Positions 9,458 to 17,089 of a stretch of 64,000 nt of DNA are shown here, one piece after another; position 1 is the first letter of the stretch; each line of letters begins with the position of its first letter. Source of the DNA: Pelomonas candidula (GTDB lineage Bacteria > Pseudomonadota > Gammaproteobacteria > Burkholderiales > Burkholderiaceae_C); NCBI RefSeq assembly GCF_043555985.1, contig NZ_JBIGIC010000003.1, positions 124,001-188,000 of the forward strand, written 5' to 3'. Under the pieces are notes generated by a model. It had not been told where the DNA came from. It did not search any database and was given only the letters and a program-made list of their open reading frames with translations. Made by a program: the position numbers and the translations under genes.

Positions 9458-11244
9458 GCAGCCTCCTTGCGGCTCACGCGATCACGGCACGAAGCCCCGG
9501 CCTTGGCGGTGACGAGCAGGAACTTCTGCATGTCCCACGCACCGGTCGGGCAGCGCTCGGCGCACAGCCCGCAGTGCAGGCAGACGTCCTCGTCCTTGGC
9601 CATCACGCGGCCGGTCTTGAGCCCGCCTTCGACGTAGATATCCTGCATCAGGTTCAGCGCCGGCGCCTTCAGCCGCTCGCGCAGGTCGGGGCCGTCGTCG
9701 GTGAAGGTGATGCAGTCCATCGGGCAGATGTCCACGCAGGCGTCGCACTCGATGCAGAGCTTGGGTGCGAACACCGTCTGCACATCGCAGTTCAGGCAGC
9801 GCTGCGCCTCCTTCAGCGCGGTCTGCGCGTCGAAGCCCAGCTCCACCTCGACCTTGATGCTGGCCAGCGCTTCTGAAGCCGCCGCCCAGGGCACCTTGCT
9901 GCGCAGGTCCAGCGTGATGGCGTTGTCGTAGCTCCACTCGTGGATGCCCATCTTCTGCGACACGAGGTTCACGTGCGGCGGCGGGCGCTGCGTGACCGGC
10001 TCGCCGTGCAGCAGGCGGTCGATGCTGACGGCGGCCTCGTGGCCATGGGCGACGGCCGTGATGATGTTCTTCGGCCCGAAGGCCGCGTCGCCACCGAAGA
10101 ACACGCGGGGCAGCGTGGACTGGAAGCTCGTCCTGTCCAGCACCGGCAGGCCGTCGTCGCCGAAGGCAATGCCCGCGTCGCGCTCGATCCACGGGAAAGC
10201 GTTCTCCTGGCCGACGGCGATGAGCACCTCGTCGCAGGGGATGACGACTTCCTCGACGGCTTCACTTCCAGGTTTGGCCTTCCTGAACCGCATGCCGGTC
10301 AACTGGCCGTCGACATGCTCGAAGGCCAGCGGCACGTGAAAGTCGAGGATGGGGATGCCTTCGTGCTCGGCGTCTTCCTTCTCCCACGGGCTTGCCTTCA
10401 TCTGCGCATAGCCGCTGCGCACGGCGACCGTCACGCGGCTGGCGCCCAGGCGCCGCGCCGAGCGGCAGCAGTCCATCGCCGTGTTGCCGCCGCCCAGGAC
10501 GATGACGCGCGGCTGCACGGCCGTGACGTGGCCGAAGGACACGCTGCTGAGCCAGTCGATGCCGATATGGATGTTGTCGGCCGCCTCCTGTCGCCCAGGT
10601 AGCGTCAGGTCACGCCCGCGCGGCGCACCGCTGCCGACGAACACGGCATCCCAGCCCTCGGCCAGCAGTGCCTTCATCGAGTCGATGCGCTGGCCCGATC
10701 GCCACTCGACACCCAGGCCCAGGATGTAGCCGCACTCCTCGTCGATGACGCGCTCGGGCAGCCGGAAGCGCGGGATCTGCGTGCGGATGAAGCCGCCGGG
10801 CTTGGCCTCGCCGTCGAACACCGTGACGGCGTAGCCTTCCAGCGCCAGGTCGCGCGCGACCGCCAGCGACGCCGGCCCCGCGCCCACGCAGGCCACGCGC
10901 TTGCCGTTCTTCGCGGCGGGCTTGGGGAGCATCGCGCGAAACTCGTCGGTCTTGCTGTCCGCTGCGACGCGCTTGAGCCGGCAGATGGCGACGGGCTCGG
11001 GCTTGGCGGCCTGCTTCTCCTCCACGCGGCCGCGCCGGCAGGCCGGTTCGCAGGGCCGGTCGCAGGTCCGCCCCAGCACGCCGGGGAAGACGTTGCTGAC
11101 CCAGTTGACCCAGTAGGCCTCGTCATGCCGCCCCTGGGCGATGAGGCGGATGTACTCCGGCACGGGGGTGTGCGCCGGGCAGGCCCACTGGCAATCGACG
11201 ACCTTGTGGAAATAGGCCGGGTCCGAGATGTCGGTCCGCTGCAC
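9454..11244 (-). CDS. GltD-like FAD oxidoreductase with C-terminal ferredoxin domain
   Basis: This 596-residue protein has an N-terminal cluster-binding region like GltD and dihydropyrimidine dehydrogenase (CQWACPAHTPVPEY, GRTCDRPCEPACRRG), an FAD site (VGAGPASLAVA, about 115), an NAD(P) site (VLGGGNTAMDC) and a C-terminal pair of [4Fe-4S] motifs (CIECDACVDICP, CLHCGLCAERCP). It probably moves electrons between ferredoxin and NAD(P)H for the oxidoreductase encoded next, with which it overlaps by ATGA. It is the first gene of the operon. The start is GTG at 11244, preceded by a strong GGAGGAG ribosome binding site; a possible -10 (TAGACT) is at 11278-11283 on the minus strand. Confidence 0.9.
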   Translation of the reverse strand: MQRTDISDPAYFHKVVDCQWACPAHTPVPEYIRLIAQGRHDEAYWVNWVSNVFPGVLGRTCDRPCEPACRRGRVEEKQAAKPEPVAICRLKRVAADSKTDEFRAMLPKPAAKNGKRVACVGAGPASLAVARDLALEGYAVTVFDGEAKPGGFIRTQIPRFRLPERVIDEECGYILGLGVEWRSGQRIDSMKALLAEGWDAVFVGSGAPRGRDLTLPGRQEAADNIHIGIDWLSSVSFGHVTAVQPRVIVLGGGNTAMDCCRSARRLGASRVTVAVRSGYAQMKASPWEKEDAEHEGIPILDFHVPLAFEHVDGQLTGMRFRKAKPGSEAVEEVVIPCDEVLIAVGQENAFPWIERDAGIAFGDDGLPVLDRTSFQSTLPRVFFGGDAAFGPKNIITAVAHGHEAAVSIDRLLHGEPVTQRPPPHVNLVSQKMGIHEWSYDNAITLDLRSKVPWAAASEALASIKVEVELGFDAQTALKEAQRCLNCDVQTVFAPKLCIECDACVDICPMDCITFTDDGPDLRERLKAPALNLMQDIYVEGGLKTGRVMAKDEDVCLHCGLCAERCPTGAWDMQKFLLVTAKAGASCRDRVSRKEAA

Positions 11245-11340
11245 GGTTGTCTCCTCCGTGGTGCGATGCGTGCGGGCAGTCTAGGACGGCGCCATACGCC
11301 CGGTCCCTGTAGAAACCCTTTGCGGACCGTGGGGCCTGTG

Positions 11341-12009
11341 TCAGGTCATGACAGGGCGACGCAGGCGCCACGGCCCGACACGCGCAGCGGCCACGGTGAC
11401 CGCCCAGCAGATCCAGCCCGTCCACATCGTGTGGCTGGGGTAGTGGGCGCCGCGCATCATCTGGCCCAGGCCGTAAAGCACGCCGAGCACGACGGCCGCC
11501 ATCCACCAGGCCCGCGCCGCCTCCGGATAGGCCCGCGCCAGCGCCCAGCCGCCGGCCAGGTAGGCGAAGGCTGCACTCGCATGGCCCGACGGGAAGCAAT
11601 GCCCGCCGCCGCCGTCCTTCACGCCGAAAGCCCAGTGCGACACGTAGAGCGCATGCGCCTCGCCGCCGAACTCGGCCAGATCCCAGGGGCAGCTCGTCAG
11701 GCTGGCGCGCTTGATCAGTGAAATGACAGCCAGGCAGACCAGCGTCGTCACCAGCCACCAGGTCCGCTCGCGCCGGGTCAGCGCCGGCAGCAGCCGCGGC
11801 CACAGGTTGACAAGCACGATGAAGCCCATGGCCACGTAGGACACCAGGCGCCCACCCTCGTGGACCAGCCCTCTTGTGACCCAAGCTTCGCGCAGCGCAA
11901 AGCCGCTCGCGTCGCCCGCCAGCCGCATGGCCCACAGGTCCAAAGGGCTGGCGTCCCAGGCCAACAGCAGCAGCAAGGCCAGCAGGGGCCAGCGGTAGGT
12001 CGTCAACAT
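11341..12009 (-). CDS. PAP2-superfamily membrane phosphatase
   Basis: About 222 residues with several membrane helices. The acid-phosphatase signature is present in parts: KRASLTSCPWD (motif 1 region), FPSGHAS (motif 2, catalytic His) and RGAHYPSHTMW (motif 3, second His). PAP2 membrane enzymes dephosphorylate lipid phosphates such as undecaprenyl diphosphate, phosphatidic acid or lipid A; which one applies here is unknown, though the divergent Kdo genes make an envelope lipid likely. The ATG at 12009 is only 24 bp from the kdsD start on the other strand, so the two genes must share or overlap their promoters. Confidence 0.85.
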   Translation of the reverse strand: MLTTYRWPLLALLLLLAWDASPLDLWAMRLAGDASGFALREAWVTRGLVHEGGRLVSYVAMGFIVLVNLWPRLLPALTRRERTWWLVTTLVCLAVISLIKRASLTSCPWDLAEFGGEAHALYVSHWAFGVKDGGGGHCFPSGHASAAFAYLAGGWALARAYPEAARAWWMAAVVLGVLYGLGQMMRGAHYPSHTMWTGWICWAVTVAAARVGPWRLRRPVMT

Positions 12010-12033
12010 CGGCGCATTGTCTACACTGCCTTG

Positions 12034-13020
12034 ATGTCTTCTGATTCCTCCGCCGCCGAGCGCGCCATCGCGATCGGCCGCCAGGCCCTCGAGGTCGAGG
12101 CCCGCGCGCTGAGCGCCCTCGCGCCGCGCCTGGGCGATGCCTTCGCCCGCGCCGTCCAGACCGTCCTCGCCTGCCGTGGCCGTGTCGCCGTCATGGGCAT
12201 GGGCAAGAGCGGCCATGTCGGCCGCAAGATCGCCGCGACGCTGGCCTCCACCGGCACGCCGGCGCTGTTCGTCCACCCGGCCGAGGCCGCGCACGGCGAC
12301 CTGGGCATGGTCACGGCCGGCGATGTCGTGCTGGCGCTGTCAAACTCCGGCGAAAGCGACGAGCTCAACGCCATCCTGCCGGTGCTCAAGCGCCTGGGCA
12401 TCCCCATCCTCGCGATGACCGGCCGCGCCGAGTCCAGCCTGGCCGCGCATGCCGACGTCGTGCTCGACAGCGCCGTTTCCGAGGAGGCCTGCCCGCTGCA
12501 GCTCGCGCCCACCGCCAGCACGACGGCGCAGATGGCGCTGGGCGACGCGCTGGCCGTCGCGCTGCTGGACGCCCGCGGCTTCAAGGCCGAGGACTTCGCC
12601 CGCTCGCACCCCGGCGGCGCCTTGGGCCGCAAGCTGCTGACCCACGTGCGCGACCTGATGCGCAGCGGCGATGCGCTGCCCCGCGTGACCGCCACGACAT
12701 CGTTCACCGACCTGATGCGCGAGATGAGCGCGAAGGCGCTGGGCATGGCGGTCATCGTCGACGCCGACGACCGCGTGCAGGGCATCTTCACCGACGGCGA
12801 CCTGCGCCGCCTCGTCGAGCAGGGCCGCGACCTACGCGCACTGACGGCCGCCGAGGTGGCCCATGGCAACCCGCGCGCGCTGGGCCCTGACGCGCTTGCC
12901 GTCGAGGCTGCTGACCTGATGGAAGCCGCGCGCATCACCGTCGTTCTCGTCGTCGATACAGACCGCAAGCTGCTCGGCGCGATCAACAGCAACGACCTGA
13001 TGCGCGCCAAGGTGATCTGA
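12034..13020 (+). CDS. kdsD: Arabinose-5-phosphate isomerase KdsD (KpsF family)
   Basis: This 328-residue protein has an N-terminal SIS sugar-isomerase domain (about 40-180; GMGKSGHVGRKIAATLASTGTPA, SNSGESDEL) followed by two CBS domains (about 210-328). It converts ribulose-5-phosphate to arabinose-5-phosphate, the first step of Kdo synthesis for LPS. The next gene, kdsC, starts on the last base of its stop codon (TGATG). No ribosome binding site is visible; a TACACT hexamer at 12022-12027 lies 6 bp before the ATG, which would give a leaderless or near-leaderless transcript. TTG at 12031 is a less likely start. Confidence 0.95.
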   Translation: MSSDSSAAERAIAIGRQALEVEARALSALAPRLGDAFARAVQTVLACRGRVAVMGMGKSGHVGRKIAATLASTGTPALFVHPAEAAHGDLGMVTAGDVVLALSNSGESDELNAILPVLKRLGIPILAMTGRAESSLAAHADVVLDSAVSEEACPLQLAPTASTTAQMALGDALAVALLDARGFKAEDFARSHPGGALGRKLLTHVRDLMRSGDALPRVTATTSFTDLMREMSAKALGMAVIVDADDRVQGIFTDGDLRRLVEQGRDLRALTAAEVAHGNPRALGPDALAVEAADLMEAARITVVLVVDTDRKLLGAINSNDLMRAKVI

Positions 13021-13595
13021 TGGCCGCACAGACCTTCCCGACCGAGCTCCTCGTCAAGGCACAAGGCACCGGCCTCGGCGTCAAGCTGGCGCTGTTCGAC
13101 GTCGACGGCGTGCTGACCGACGGTCGCATCTACATCGGCGAGCGCGGCGAGGAGTTCAAGGCCTTCTCGACGCTGGACGGCCACGGCCTGAAGTCGCTGC
13201 AGCAGGTGGGCATCACGCCCGTCGTCATCACCGGCCGCGACAGCCCCGCCGTGCGCCGCCGCGTCGCCGACCTGGGCCTGAAGCACGCGCTGTACGGCAT
13301 TGGCGACAAGCTGGCCGCCGCCGAGCCGCTGCTGGCGCAACTCGGTGCCACGTGGGGCGAGGTCGCCGCCATCGGCGACGACTGGCCCGACCTGCCGCTG
13401 CTGGCCCGCGCCGGCTTTGCGGCCGCACCGCCCGGCGCCCACGCCGAGGTGCTGGCCGTGGCCCACCACATCACGCGCGCCGCGGCCGGCTACGGCGCGG
13501 CCCGTGAGTTCTGCGACCTGCTGCTGATGGCCGCCGGCCATTACGAGCGCCTGCTGCACGCCCACCACGAGACGCTGGACGGGGGCAAGACATGA
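13020..13595 (+). CDS. kdsC: 3-deoxy-D-manno-octulosonate 8-phosphate phosphatase KdsC
   Basis: This 191-residue HAD-family protein carries the nucleophile motif DVDGVLTDG at about 26-34, ITGRDS (motif II) and GDDWPDLPLL (motif IV, about 119). It removes the phosphate from Kdo-8-phosphate to give free Kdo. It is a cap-less HAD of the length typical for KdsC. It begins inside the kdsD stop codon, so the two are translationally coupled. Its own stop overlaps an ATG that opens a repeat-encoded minicistron leading to lptC. Confidence 0.95.
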   Translation: MAAQTFPTELLVKAQGTGLGVKLALFDVDGVLTDGRIYIGERGEEFKAFSTLDGHGLKSLQQVGITPVVITGRDSPAVRRRVADLGLKHALYGIGDKLAAAEPLLAQLGATWGEVAAIGDDWPDLPLLARAGFAAAPPGAHAEVLAVAHHITRAAAGYGAAREFCDLLLMAAGHYERLLHAHHETLDGGKT

Positions 13596-13687
13596 CGCCG
13601 ACGACCGAGCGCTGGGCCGCTCCCGAGCCGGCCGGCATCCCCTCGGGGGATCGCCCGGCGTACCCGGCGGGCGAGGGGTCGACATGA
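13592..13687 (+). repeat. Mosaic intercistronic repeat forming a coupling minicistron (kdsC/lptC)
   Basis: The spacer is a 31-codon open frame. Its ATG (13592) overlaps the kdsC stop as ATGA, and its TGA (13685-13687) overlaps the lptC ATG as ATGA. GACATGACG occurs at both ends. The block at 13605-13633 recurs at 33622-33650 with two differences in 29 bases, and TCCCCTCGGGGGA (13638-13650) recurs at 33694 and, with one change, at 17108. This is a repeat of the compact mosaic kind seen between Burkholderiales genes. I treat the frame as a coupling device, not a functional peptide. Confidence 0.7.
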
Positions 13688-14337
13688 CGGCGCTACCCTT
13701 GCCGACGCCGCGCCGCCGCCCGCCCCAGCCGTGGACGTGGCGCGCGCAAGGCCTGCTGTCCAACTACCTGCCGCTGCTGCTGATGACCCTGCTCGCCAGC
13801 GGCACCTGGTGGTTGGTCAAGAACACGCCGCTGCTGGGCGACGCCAGCGAGTTTGCGCCGCCGCGCCATGTGCCGGACTACCGCATGGCCAACTTCGAGA
13901 TCCAGCGCATCACGGCCGACGGCCGGCTCAACGTGCAGATCGCCGGCGCCGAGCTGCGCCACTACCCCGACACCGACACCGTCGAGATCGACCAGGTCCG
14001 CGTGCGCGCCGTGGCGCCCGACGGCACGCTGGCCATCGCCGAGGCCCGGCGCGCCATCGGCAACGGCGACGGCAGTGACCTGCAGCTGACCGGCGACGTG
14101 CGCCTGCGCCGCCTGGCCCCCGGCGCCGGCGAGAACACCCCGGCGCTGATGGAAGTGCGCGGCGAGTTCCTGGAGGCCCTGTCCAGCACCCAGGTCCTGC
14201 GCTCCCACCTGCCCGTCACCATCCGCCAGGGCAGCTCGACGCTGAACACGCAGAACTTCGAGTACCACCACCTCACCGGCCAGCTCACGTTCAGCGGCAG
14301 GACGACGGGCGTCATCACCCCGCGCCCCGGCAGATGA
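13684..14337 (+). CDS. lptC: LPS export ABC transporter periplasmic protein LptC
   Basis: This 217-residue protein has a single N-terminal membrane anchor (about 25-47; LPLLLMTLLASGTWWLV) and a periplasmic beta-jellyroll region with LptC features (PDYRMANFEIQRITADGRLNVQIAGAELRHYPDTD). It passes LPS from the LptBFG transporter to the LptA bridge. It follows kdsC through a repeat-derived spacer and overlaps the next gene by ATGA. lptA and lptB, which usually follow lptC, are not in this window. Confidence 0.9.
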   Translation: MTALPLPTPRRRPPQPWTWRAQGLLSNYLPLLLMTLLASGTWWLVKNTPLLGDASEFAPPRHVPDYRMANFEIQRITADGRLNVQIAGAELRHYPDTDTVEIDQVRVRAVAPDGTLAIAEARRAIGNGDGSDLQLTGDVRLRRLAPGAGENTPALMEVRGEFLEALSSTQVLRSHLPVTIRQGSSTLNTQNFEYHHLTGQLTFSGRTTGVITPRPGR

Positions 14338-15107
14338 CGGAACTCGTCTTCATCACCGGCGCCTCCAGCGGCATCGGCCAGGCGCTGGCGCTGCGCTACT
14401 ACCGCGACGGCGCCCGCCTCGCGCTGGTCGCGCGCCGCACCGCCGAGGTCGAACGCTGGGCCGCCGAGCAGCAGCTCGACCCGACGCGCTTCCAGGTCTA
14501 CGGCGCCGACGTGGCCGACCTCGACGCAATGGCCGCTACCGGCCGCGACTGCATCGCGCGCCAGGGCCTGCCCGACGTCGTCATCGCCAACGCCGGCATC
14601 AGCATCGGCATGGACACGGCCTACTTCGACGACCTCGACGTCATGCGCCGCACCTTCGCGACCAACAACGTCGGCCTGGCCGCCACCTTCCACCCCTTCG
14701 TCGCAGCGATGAACGAGCGCGGCTCGGGCACGCTGGTGGGCGTGGCCAGCGTCGCCGCCATCCGCGGCCTGCCGGGGCACGGCGCCTACTCGGCCAGCAA
14801 GGCCGCCGTCGTCGCCTATTGCGAGAGCCTGCGCGGCGAATGCCGGCCGTTCGGCGTGCGCGTCGTCACGCTGCTGCCCGGCTACATCGACACGCCGCTG
14901 ACGCGCGGCAACCGCTACAGCATGCCCTTCCTGATGCCGGTCGACGACTTCGCCGACCAGGCCGTGCGAGCCATCCGCGCCCAGGTCAGCTACCGCGTCA
15001 TTCCCTGGCAGATGGGCGTGCTGGCCAAGGTGCTGCGCCTGCTGCCCAACTGGCTCTACGACCGCGCGTTGGCAGGCCGGGGCCGCAAGAAGCGCGCGAC
15101 CGAGTAG
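14334..15107 (+). CDS. SDR-family oxidoreductase
   Basis: This 257-residue short-chain dehydrogenase has the cofactor motif TGASSGIG at the N-terminus, NAG at about 87, and the catalytic YSASK (Tyr about 152, Lys about 156). The C-terminus is basic (RGRKKRATE) and preceded by a hydrophobic stretch, so it may touch the membrane. It overlaps lptC by ATGA, which ties its expression to LPS export; the substrate is unknown. It takes the place where lptA would be expected. Confidence 0.9.
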   Translation: MTELVFITGASSGIGQALALRYYRDGARLALVARRTAEVERWAAEQQLDPTRFQVYGADVADLDAMAATGRDCIARQGLPDVVIANAGISIGMDTAYFDDLDVMRRTFATNNVGLAATFHPFVAAMNERGSGTLVGVASVAAIRGLPGHGAYSASKAAVVAYCESLRGECRPFGVRVVTLLPGYIDTPLTRGNRYSMPFLMPVDDFADQAVRAIRAQVSYRVIPWQMGVLAKVLRLLPNWLYDRALAGRGRKKRATE

Positions 15108-15418
15108 CCAGCGCGTTGGGCGCGTGGCCGCACCGCAGCACGCAAAGCCTCGTCGTGCCGCACCTGAGCCCGCGCGCCTCTCTGTGCCTCAACCAGCAGG
15201 CGCAAATCAAGCGCCGCGCGGACGCTACCGCCCGCCCCGGCCCGCTCCGCGGTAACGCGCTGCTCGCCGGGCTGGCACCGTGCCATTGAGGGCGCTTCGC
15301 CCGTCCTGTGCTGCCAGCCTCCCCAGGGCCGGCACCGCCCACCGCCAATGGGGACGGGAACAGGCAAAAGAAAAGGCGCCCGAAGGCGCCTTGTGCATGC
15401 GTGCTTTGTGAGCAGGGC
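15108..15418. other. Gene-free convergent intergenic region
   Basis: About 310 bases between the SDR stop and the RNA-binding protein stop. Apart from the terminator near 15373-15392 I see no gene or known RNA. It is GC-rich with short inverted repeats. It is not visibly related to the mosaic repeats at 13592 and 33602. Confidence 0.5.
15363..15392 (-). terminator. Rho-independent terminator of the RNA-binding protein gene
   Basis: On the minus strand an 8 bp stem (AAGGCGCC/GGCGCCTT, 15373-15392) with a TTCG loop is followed by a T-rich run (TTCTTTT). It lies 27 bp after the stop of the RRM protein gene, the right place and orientation to end that transcript. Confidence 0.85.
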
Positions 15419-15967
15419 TCAGTAGCTGCTGCCACCGCCATAGCCGCCGCCACCACCGGAACGGCCACCGCCGCCGTAGCCACCGCCGCCCGAGCGGCCG
15501 CCGCCGTAGCCGCCGCCACCACCGCCGTAGCCACCACCGCTGCCGCCGCCGCCGTAGCCGCCGCCACCCGAGCGGCCACCGCCGCCGTAGCCGCCACCAC
15601 CGCCGCCGCCGTAGCCGCCGCCACCCGAACGGCCACCGCCGCCGTAGCCGCCGCCACCACCGCCGTAGCCGCCACCGCCGGAGCGGCCACCGCCGCCGCC
15701 GAAGCCGCCCGGACGCTCTTCACGAGGACGAGCTTCGTTCACGACGATGGCACGGCCTTCCAGGGCCTGGCCATTCATGCCGTTGATCGCGGCTTGCGCC
15801 TCTGCGTCGGAACCCATCTCGACGAAACCGAAGCCCTTGGAACGGCCCGTTTCGCGATCCATCATGACCTTTGCGGAGGTCACCGTACCGAACTGACCGA
15901 ACGCCTCTTGCAGCGATTCGTCACGCACGCTGTAGGCCAGATTGCCCACATAAAGCTTGTTTCCCAT
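15419..15967 (-). CDS. Glycine-rich RRM RNA-binding protein
   Basis: This 182-residue protein has one RRM domain (about 1-82) with RNP2 (LYVGNL, 5-10) and RNP1 (KGFGFVEM, about 44-51), then an RGG-poor but extremely Gly/Tyr-rich tail (about 90-182) of repeats such as RSGGGGYGGGG. It resembles cyanobacterial and proteobacterial Rbp proteins that are often cold-induced and bind single-stranded RNA. Aromatic-glycine tails can drive condensation in other systems; that is inference here. A long leader (about 95 nt from a CATAAT -10-like box at 16068-16073, minus strand) would fit post-transcriptional control. It ends at a clear terminator. Confidence 0.93.
   Translation of the reverse strand: MGNKLYVGNLAYSVRDESLQEAFGQFGTVTSAKVMMDRETGRSKGFGFVEMGSDAEAQAAINGMNGQALEGRAIVVNEARPREERPGGFGGGGGRSGGGGYGGGGGGYGGGGRSGGGGYGGGGGGGYGGGGRSGGGGYGGGGSGGGYGGGGGGYGGGRSGGGGYGGGGRSGGGGGYGGGSSY
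15422..15705 (-). repeat. Low-complexity Gly/Tyr/Arg-Ser coding repeat
   Basis: Imperfect tandem units of GGC/GGT codons with interspersed TAC, encoding the low-complexity tail of the RRM protein. The unit length is irregular and the units are coding, so this is not a CRISPR array. It is prone to length variation by slippage. Confidence 0.85.
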
Positions 15968-16189
15968 GGGGAAGCCCTTCTCTAACTCAAAACCAAAAAA
16001 CCATGTGGAGCTTCAACCCATCGTGAACCATTCAAGCGAAGGTGCGGCGTCCAGACACAGGCGATTCATTATGGTGGGGAGGTAAACAATTGCACGCTGG
16101 GCCTCCGGCAAGTGTTGTTTTTCAGAGCTAGCACAAACCCTGTCGGGTCCCGTTTCTCATGTTCATGTCATCGCTACCATCCCCGCCCG

Positions 16190-17089
16190 ATGAGTTTTCC
16201 ACTGCTTCCCGCCCTCTCCCGCGTCCTCGCCAGCGTTGACGCGCCGCGCAATCTGCGCGCGCTCTATGCACTGCTGGCGGGCTTTTGCATGACCGGGCTG
16301 CTGCTGGCCACCGCCCAGTCAGCCCTGGCCCGCGGCGACTCGGTGCTGAGCGCGCTGTGGATGGGCCTGGCGCTGGCTGTCGCTTTTTTTGGCGTCAACA
16401 CGACGGGTTTGCTGCTGATGGACCAAGCGCGCGGCCTGCCCGTGCGAGACCCGCAGGACGCCCTGTCCGACGCGCTGCGCAGCGGCCACCGCGTGCTGCT
16501 GGCGCTGCTGGCCTGTGTGGCGCTGGCCGCCGTGGGTGTGGCGGTGCTGGCCGGCCTGCTGTGGGCGACACGCTGGCCCTGGGTGGGCGCGCCGCTGATG
16601 GCCGTCGTGCTGCCGGTGGGCGTGCTGGCGCTGGGCGGGCTGGCCTTCGTCGTCGTCGTCCTCATCGGGCCGCTGGCCGGGCCGGCGGTCTGGGCGGGGC
16701 GGCACAGCGGCGGCGTGCTGGCCTTCCTGCGCGGGCGGCTGCGCCACGGCCTGCCGGAGACGGCGCTGCTGATGGGCGCCGTCTACCTGCTGGTGGCGCT
16801 GACGACGGCGGCGGTCAGCTTCGTCGTCGTCACCGGCGGCAAGCTGCTGGCCGGGCTGGCCATCCTGGGCGCCGGCATCGAGCTGCCGGTGCGCCAGCTG
16901 CTGGCCGGCGTGGCGGGCCTGGGGCCGCGGGCCTTCAGCGCCAGCGGCATCGCGCTGGAGGGCGGCAACCTGGGTCTGGCCGCGCTGGTCGGGGGCGGCG
17001 TCGTCTTCACGCTGGCGCTGGTGCTGCCGACGCTGGTGTGGCTGCGCGGCTGCTGCGCGGTCTACCTGGCACTGACCGAGGACGAATGA
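16190..17089 (+). CDS. Hypothetical multi-pass membrane protein
   Basis: A 299-residue protein with about six hydrophobic segments (approximate starts 22, 50, 102, 140, 185, 265) and a short soluble N-terminus. No family motif is recognised. The ATG at 16190 is chosen over an upstream in-frame start at 16112 because the extension is Cys/Ser/Arg-rich and unlike protein. The stop overlaps the start of the BtuF-like gene (ATGA), so the two are coupled. A role in membrane transport next to a binding protein is possible but not shown. Confidence 0.75.
   Translation: MSFPLLPALSRVLASVDAPRNLRALYALLAGFCMTGLLLATAQSALARGDSVLSALWMGLALAVAFFGVNTTGLLLMDQARGLPVRDPQDALSDALRSGHRVLLALLACVALAAVGVAVLAGLLWATRWPWVGAPLMAVVLPVGVLALGGLAFVVVVLIGPLAGPAVWAGRHSGGVLAFLRGRLRHGLPETALLMGAVYLLVALTTAAVSFVVVTGGKLLAGLAILGAGIELPVRQLLAGVAGLGPRAFSASGIALEGGNLGLAALVGGGVVFTLALVLPTLVWLRGCCAVYLALTEDE

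Noticed and set aside
7529..9637. 702-codon open frame antisense to the gamma-alpha oxidoreductase subunit
   Set aside because: Overlaps three coupled, well-recognised genes.
15420..15705. CRISPR-like or tandem repeat array
   Set aside because: The repeats are in-frame Gly/Tyr codons of the RRM protein with irregular units and no spacers.
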